Assembly: GCA_052034295.1 (NCBI GenBank)
Contig: JBPOIS010000124.1
Coordinates: forward strand, 1 to 24,337
Source: JBPOIS01 sp052034295
GTDB lineage: Bacteria; Pseudomonadota; Gammaproteobacteria; Pseudomonadales; Moraxellaceae
Direction: 5' to 3'
Length of the DNA stretch: 24,337 nt
Shown here: in pieces, positions 22,634 to 24,337 of the stretch
How positions within the stretch are numbered: position 1 is the stretch's first letter
How the letters are laid out: each line of letters begins with the position of its first letter
Position numbers and translations under genes: made by a program
The notes under the pieces: model-generated
Databases searched by the model: none
What the model was told of the DNA's origin: nothing
The model's input: the letters and a program-made list of their open reading frames with translations, nothing else

Positions 22634-23899
22634 TTACTTTAAAAAATCCCGACCCCAGCGCTCGGCCTGGCGCTGTGCGTCGCGATTTTCCAGTGGATTG
22701 TCCGCGGGATGATACAGCCGGGTGTTTTTCAGCTCAGCGGGCAGATAGTCCTGCCTGACAAAGTTCTGTGGAAAATCATGGGCATATTGATAGCCCACCC
22801 CATAGCCCTGCTCGCGCATCAGTGCCGTGGGCGCATTGCGCAGGTGCAGCGGCACCGACAGGTGCGCCGTTTGTTCGGCCAGCTCCAGCGCGGCATTGAT
22901 GGCCTTGTAGGTGCTGTTGCTCTTGGCGGAGGTGGCCAAATAGACCGCCGTCTGCCCCAGCACAATGCGGGCTTCCGGCATGCCGATGGCCTGCACGGTG
23001 CGCAGGCACTCCCCGGCCAGCAGCAGCGCATTGGGGTTGGCGTTGCCGATGTCTTCGCTGGCCAGGATCAGCATGCGCCGGGCAATGAACACCGGATCTT
23101 CGCCACCCTTGATCATGCGTGCCATCCAGTACAGCGCCGCATCCGGATCACTGCCGCGCAGCGATTTGATGAACGCCGAAATGATGTCGTAATGCTGGTC
23201 ACCGGATTTGTCGTAGCGCACCACCGCCTGCTGGGCGGTGTTTTGCACCCGGTCGTTGCTGATGATCACCGGCTCCCCATCGGCAAACGTGTTGACCGTG
23301 AGCTCCAGCAGGTTCAGCAACTTGCGGGCATCGCCACCGGACAGCTGGATCAGCACATCGGTTTCACGCAGCTCAATCTGGCGCTGCCGCAGGTCTGGGT
23401 CAGCCTGCACGGCACGCCTGAGCACCTCGTCGAGCTCAGCCCGGCTCAGTCCCTGCAGCACATACACCTGACAGCGCGACAGCAGGGCGTGGTTGACCTC
23501 AAAGGACGGGTTTTCGGTGGTGGCCCCGATCAGGGTGATTTTGCCCTTTTCGACCGCAGCCAGCAGCGCATCCTGCTGGGATTTGTTGAAGCGGTGGATC
23601 TCATCAATGAACACCACCGGCGGCAGCAGGTCGCCACTGTGGCTGATCAGCTCACGCAGCTCCTTCACCCCGGTGTTCAGCGCCGACAAGCTGACGAAGG
23701 GCCGGTCCACAGCTTCAGCCAGCAACAGGGCCAGGGTCGTTTTGCCCACGCCCGGCGGTCCCCACAGGATCATCGACGGCAGCTTGCCCTGATCGACGGC
23801 CTGCCGCAGCGGCGCACCTTCACCCAGCAGATGCTGCTGGCCAATCAGGGCCGCCAGACTGCGTGGCCGTACCCGTTCAGGCAGGGGAATCGTGGACAT
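22634..23899 (-). CDS. rarA: Replication-associated recombination protein A (AAA+ ATPase)
   Basis: This 421-residue protein (RarA/MgsA/WRNIP1 family) is an AAA+ ATPase that acts at stalled replication forks and unwinds DNA ends next to SSB. Walker A is GPPGVGKTT (47-55), Walker B VVFIDEIHRF (D99, E100), sensor 1 LIGATTENPSF, and sensor 2 lies near SGGDARKLLNLLE. The C-terminal tetramerisation domain has GSDPDAALYWMARMI, ASEDIGNANP and the final YHPADNPLENRDAQRQ. Length and motifs are normal. It lies on the same strand as the upstream pirin gene with a 192-bp gap, so it probably has its own promoter. Confidence 0.97.
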   Translation of the reverse strand: MSTIPLPERVRPRSLAALIGQQHLLGEGAPLRQAVDQGKLPSMILWGPPGVGKTTLALLLAEAVDRPFVSLSALNTGVKELRELISHSGDLLPPVVFIDEIHRFNKSQQDALLAAVEKGKITLIGATTENPSFEVNHALLSRCQVYVLQGLSRAELDEVLRRAVQADPDLRQRQIELRETDVLIQLSGGDARKLLNLLELTVNTFADGEPVIISNDRVQNTAQQAVVRYDKSGDQHYDIISAFIKSLRGSDPDAALYWMARMIKGGEDPVFIARRMLILASEDIGNANPNALLLAGECLRTVQAIGMPEARIVLGQTAVYLATSAKSNSTYKAINAALELAEQTAHLSVPLHLRNAPTALMREQGYGVGYQYAHDFPQNFVRQDYLPAELKNTRLYHPADNPLENRDAQRQAERWGRDFLK

Positions 23900-23916
23900 G
23901 CCGGAGATCCATTCAG

Positions 23917-23949
23917 GTTAAAAAAACAATTTTAACGGCCTTAAGGCCA
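23917..23949. repeat. Two adjacent inverted repeats upstream of rarA
   Basis: GTTAAAA (23917-23923) pairs with TTTTAAC (23930-23936) around a 6-nt loop. It is followed at once by the perfect 12-bp palindrome GGCCTTAAGGCC (23938-23949). They lie 18-50 bp upstream of the rarA start and could end the pirin transcript or bind a regulator. Confidence 0.5.
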
Positions 23950-24091
23950 GCATGTACGTCTGCTTTTGTGACTGGCCAATACAGCGGGCCTGCCGGGCCC
24001 CGATCGCCACCAGGATGCTGCACTGGCGTGACCCTGCTTTCAGGACGGGCGCGGCGCGGCTGCTGCGCCCTGGCCTGACAGAACGTGCGGT

Positions 24092-24337
24092 TCAGTCGGC
24101 AGGGGACTGCAGTCGGACCTCGCCCAGCGCCGGGGCCTGCAGGGGCGCTGCCCCCGAGCCTTCGGGCATCGGACCGAACCGCTCGGGGTGGGTGTTCCAG
24201 TCGTCCACCGCCTGACGCAATTCAGCCTCGGTGCGCGCCACAAAGTTCCACCACAGCAGCGGGGTTTCGTTCAATGGTGCGCCCCCGATCAGCAGCACCC
24301 GGGTGGGGGCCAGGGCCTTGATGGACAGCTGGCGCAA
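24092..24337 (-). CDS. Pirin family protein, C-terminal part (cut by window edge)
   Basis: The last 81 residues are visible. ALAPTRVLLIGGAPLNETPL, followed by WWNFVART and the DDWNTHPERFG tail, is the conserved C-terminal cupin segment of pirins. The metal-binding N-terminal cupin lies outside the window, so the true start is not seen. Bacterial pirins include quercetinase-like enzymes and proteins that interact with metabolic enzymes. The stop is the TGA at 24094-24092. No further gene lies between it and rarA. Confidence 0.85.
   Translation of the reverse strand: MRQLSIKALAPTRVLLIGGAPLNETPLLWWNFVARTEAELRQAVDDWNTHPERFGPMPEGSGAAPLQAPALGEVRLQSPAD

Noticed and set aside
22709..23935. Long plus-strand frame opposite rarA
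   Set aside because: This is an antisense shadow; rarA motifs are complete in the minus frame.

Overview
The window is a GC-rich chromosomal segment of a gammaproteobacterium. The dapA-bamC-purC-tRNA-Ser order, the bolA/SirB pair and the guaA neighbourhood suggest Pseudomonadales, possibly Moraxellaceae; this placement is inferred from gene order and protein character only. Almost all DNA is coding, with long spurious reading frames opposite the real genes, as expected at high GC.

Left part (1-5180). A parvulin isomerase gene runs off the left edge. It is preceded on the minus strand by a two-gene type II restriction-modification cassette, a BglII-family endonuclease and an MT-A70 adenine methyltransferase. 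The cassette is visibly AT-richer than its surroundings and sits directly behind guaA with overlapping stop/start codons. A DUF4394 lipoprotein follows on the plus strand. Next come a repeat-rich 0.5 kb gap beside tRNA-Pro(CGG), which may be a worn integration site, and a small lipoprotein gene.

Middle part (5211-10664). A minus-strand run encodes an M48 lipoprotein protease, BolA, a SirB membrane protein, an orphan ParA and the small lipoprotein. tRNA-Gly(GCC), dapA, a short bamC, purC and tRNA-Ser(CGA) follow on the plus strand.

Right-centre part (10787-20783). This is the most interesting region: a lipid-modification regulon in two convergent operons. Plus-strand operon A encodes a fatty-acid desaturase, a FAD oxidoreductase, a DUF1365 protein, a CFA-like methyltransferase with altered active-site residues, a DUF1295 membrane protein, a second methyltransferase resembling plant coclaurine N-methyltransferase, and a sensor histidine kinase. 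Minus-strand operon B encodes a lipocalin, an NTF2-like lipoprotein and an OmpR-type response regulator. The kinase and regulator genes meet tail to tail. Both operons are preceded by the same composite signal in the same orientation relative to the genes: YTCAC-N6-TTCAC (11-bp tandem period), then N11, then a TARGGT -10 hexamer. I infer that the regulator controls both operons through this site. The likely product is a modified (methylated, cyclopropane or furan-like) membrane fatty acid, with the lipocalin and NTF2-like proteins acting in the envelope.

Right end (20924-24337). An unrecognised 144-residue protein is followed by a convergent, slightly overlapping alpha/beta-hydrolase-like gene, then rarA and the end of a pirin gene that runs off the right edge. 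No CRISPR array, intact insertion sequence, rRNA or prophage gene is visible.
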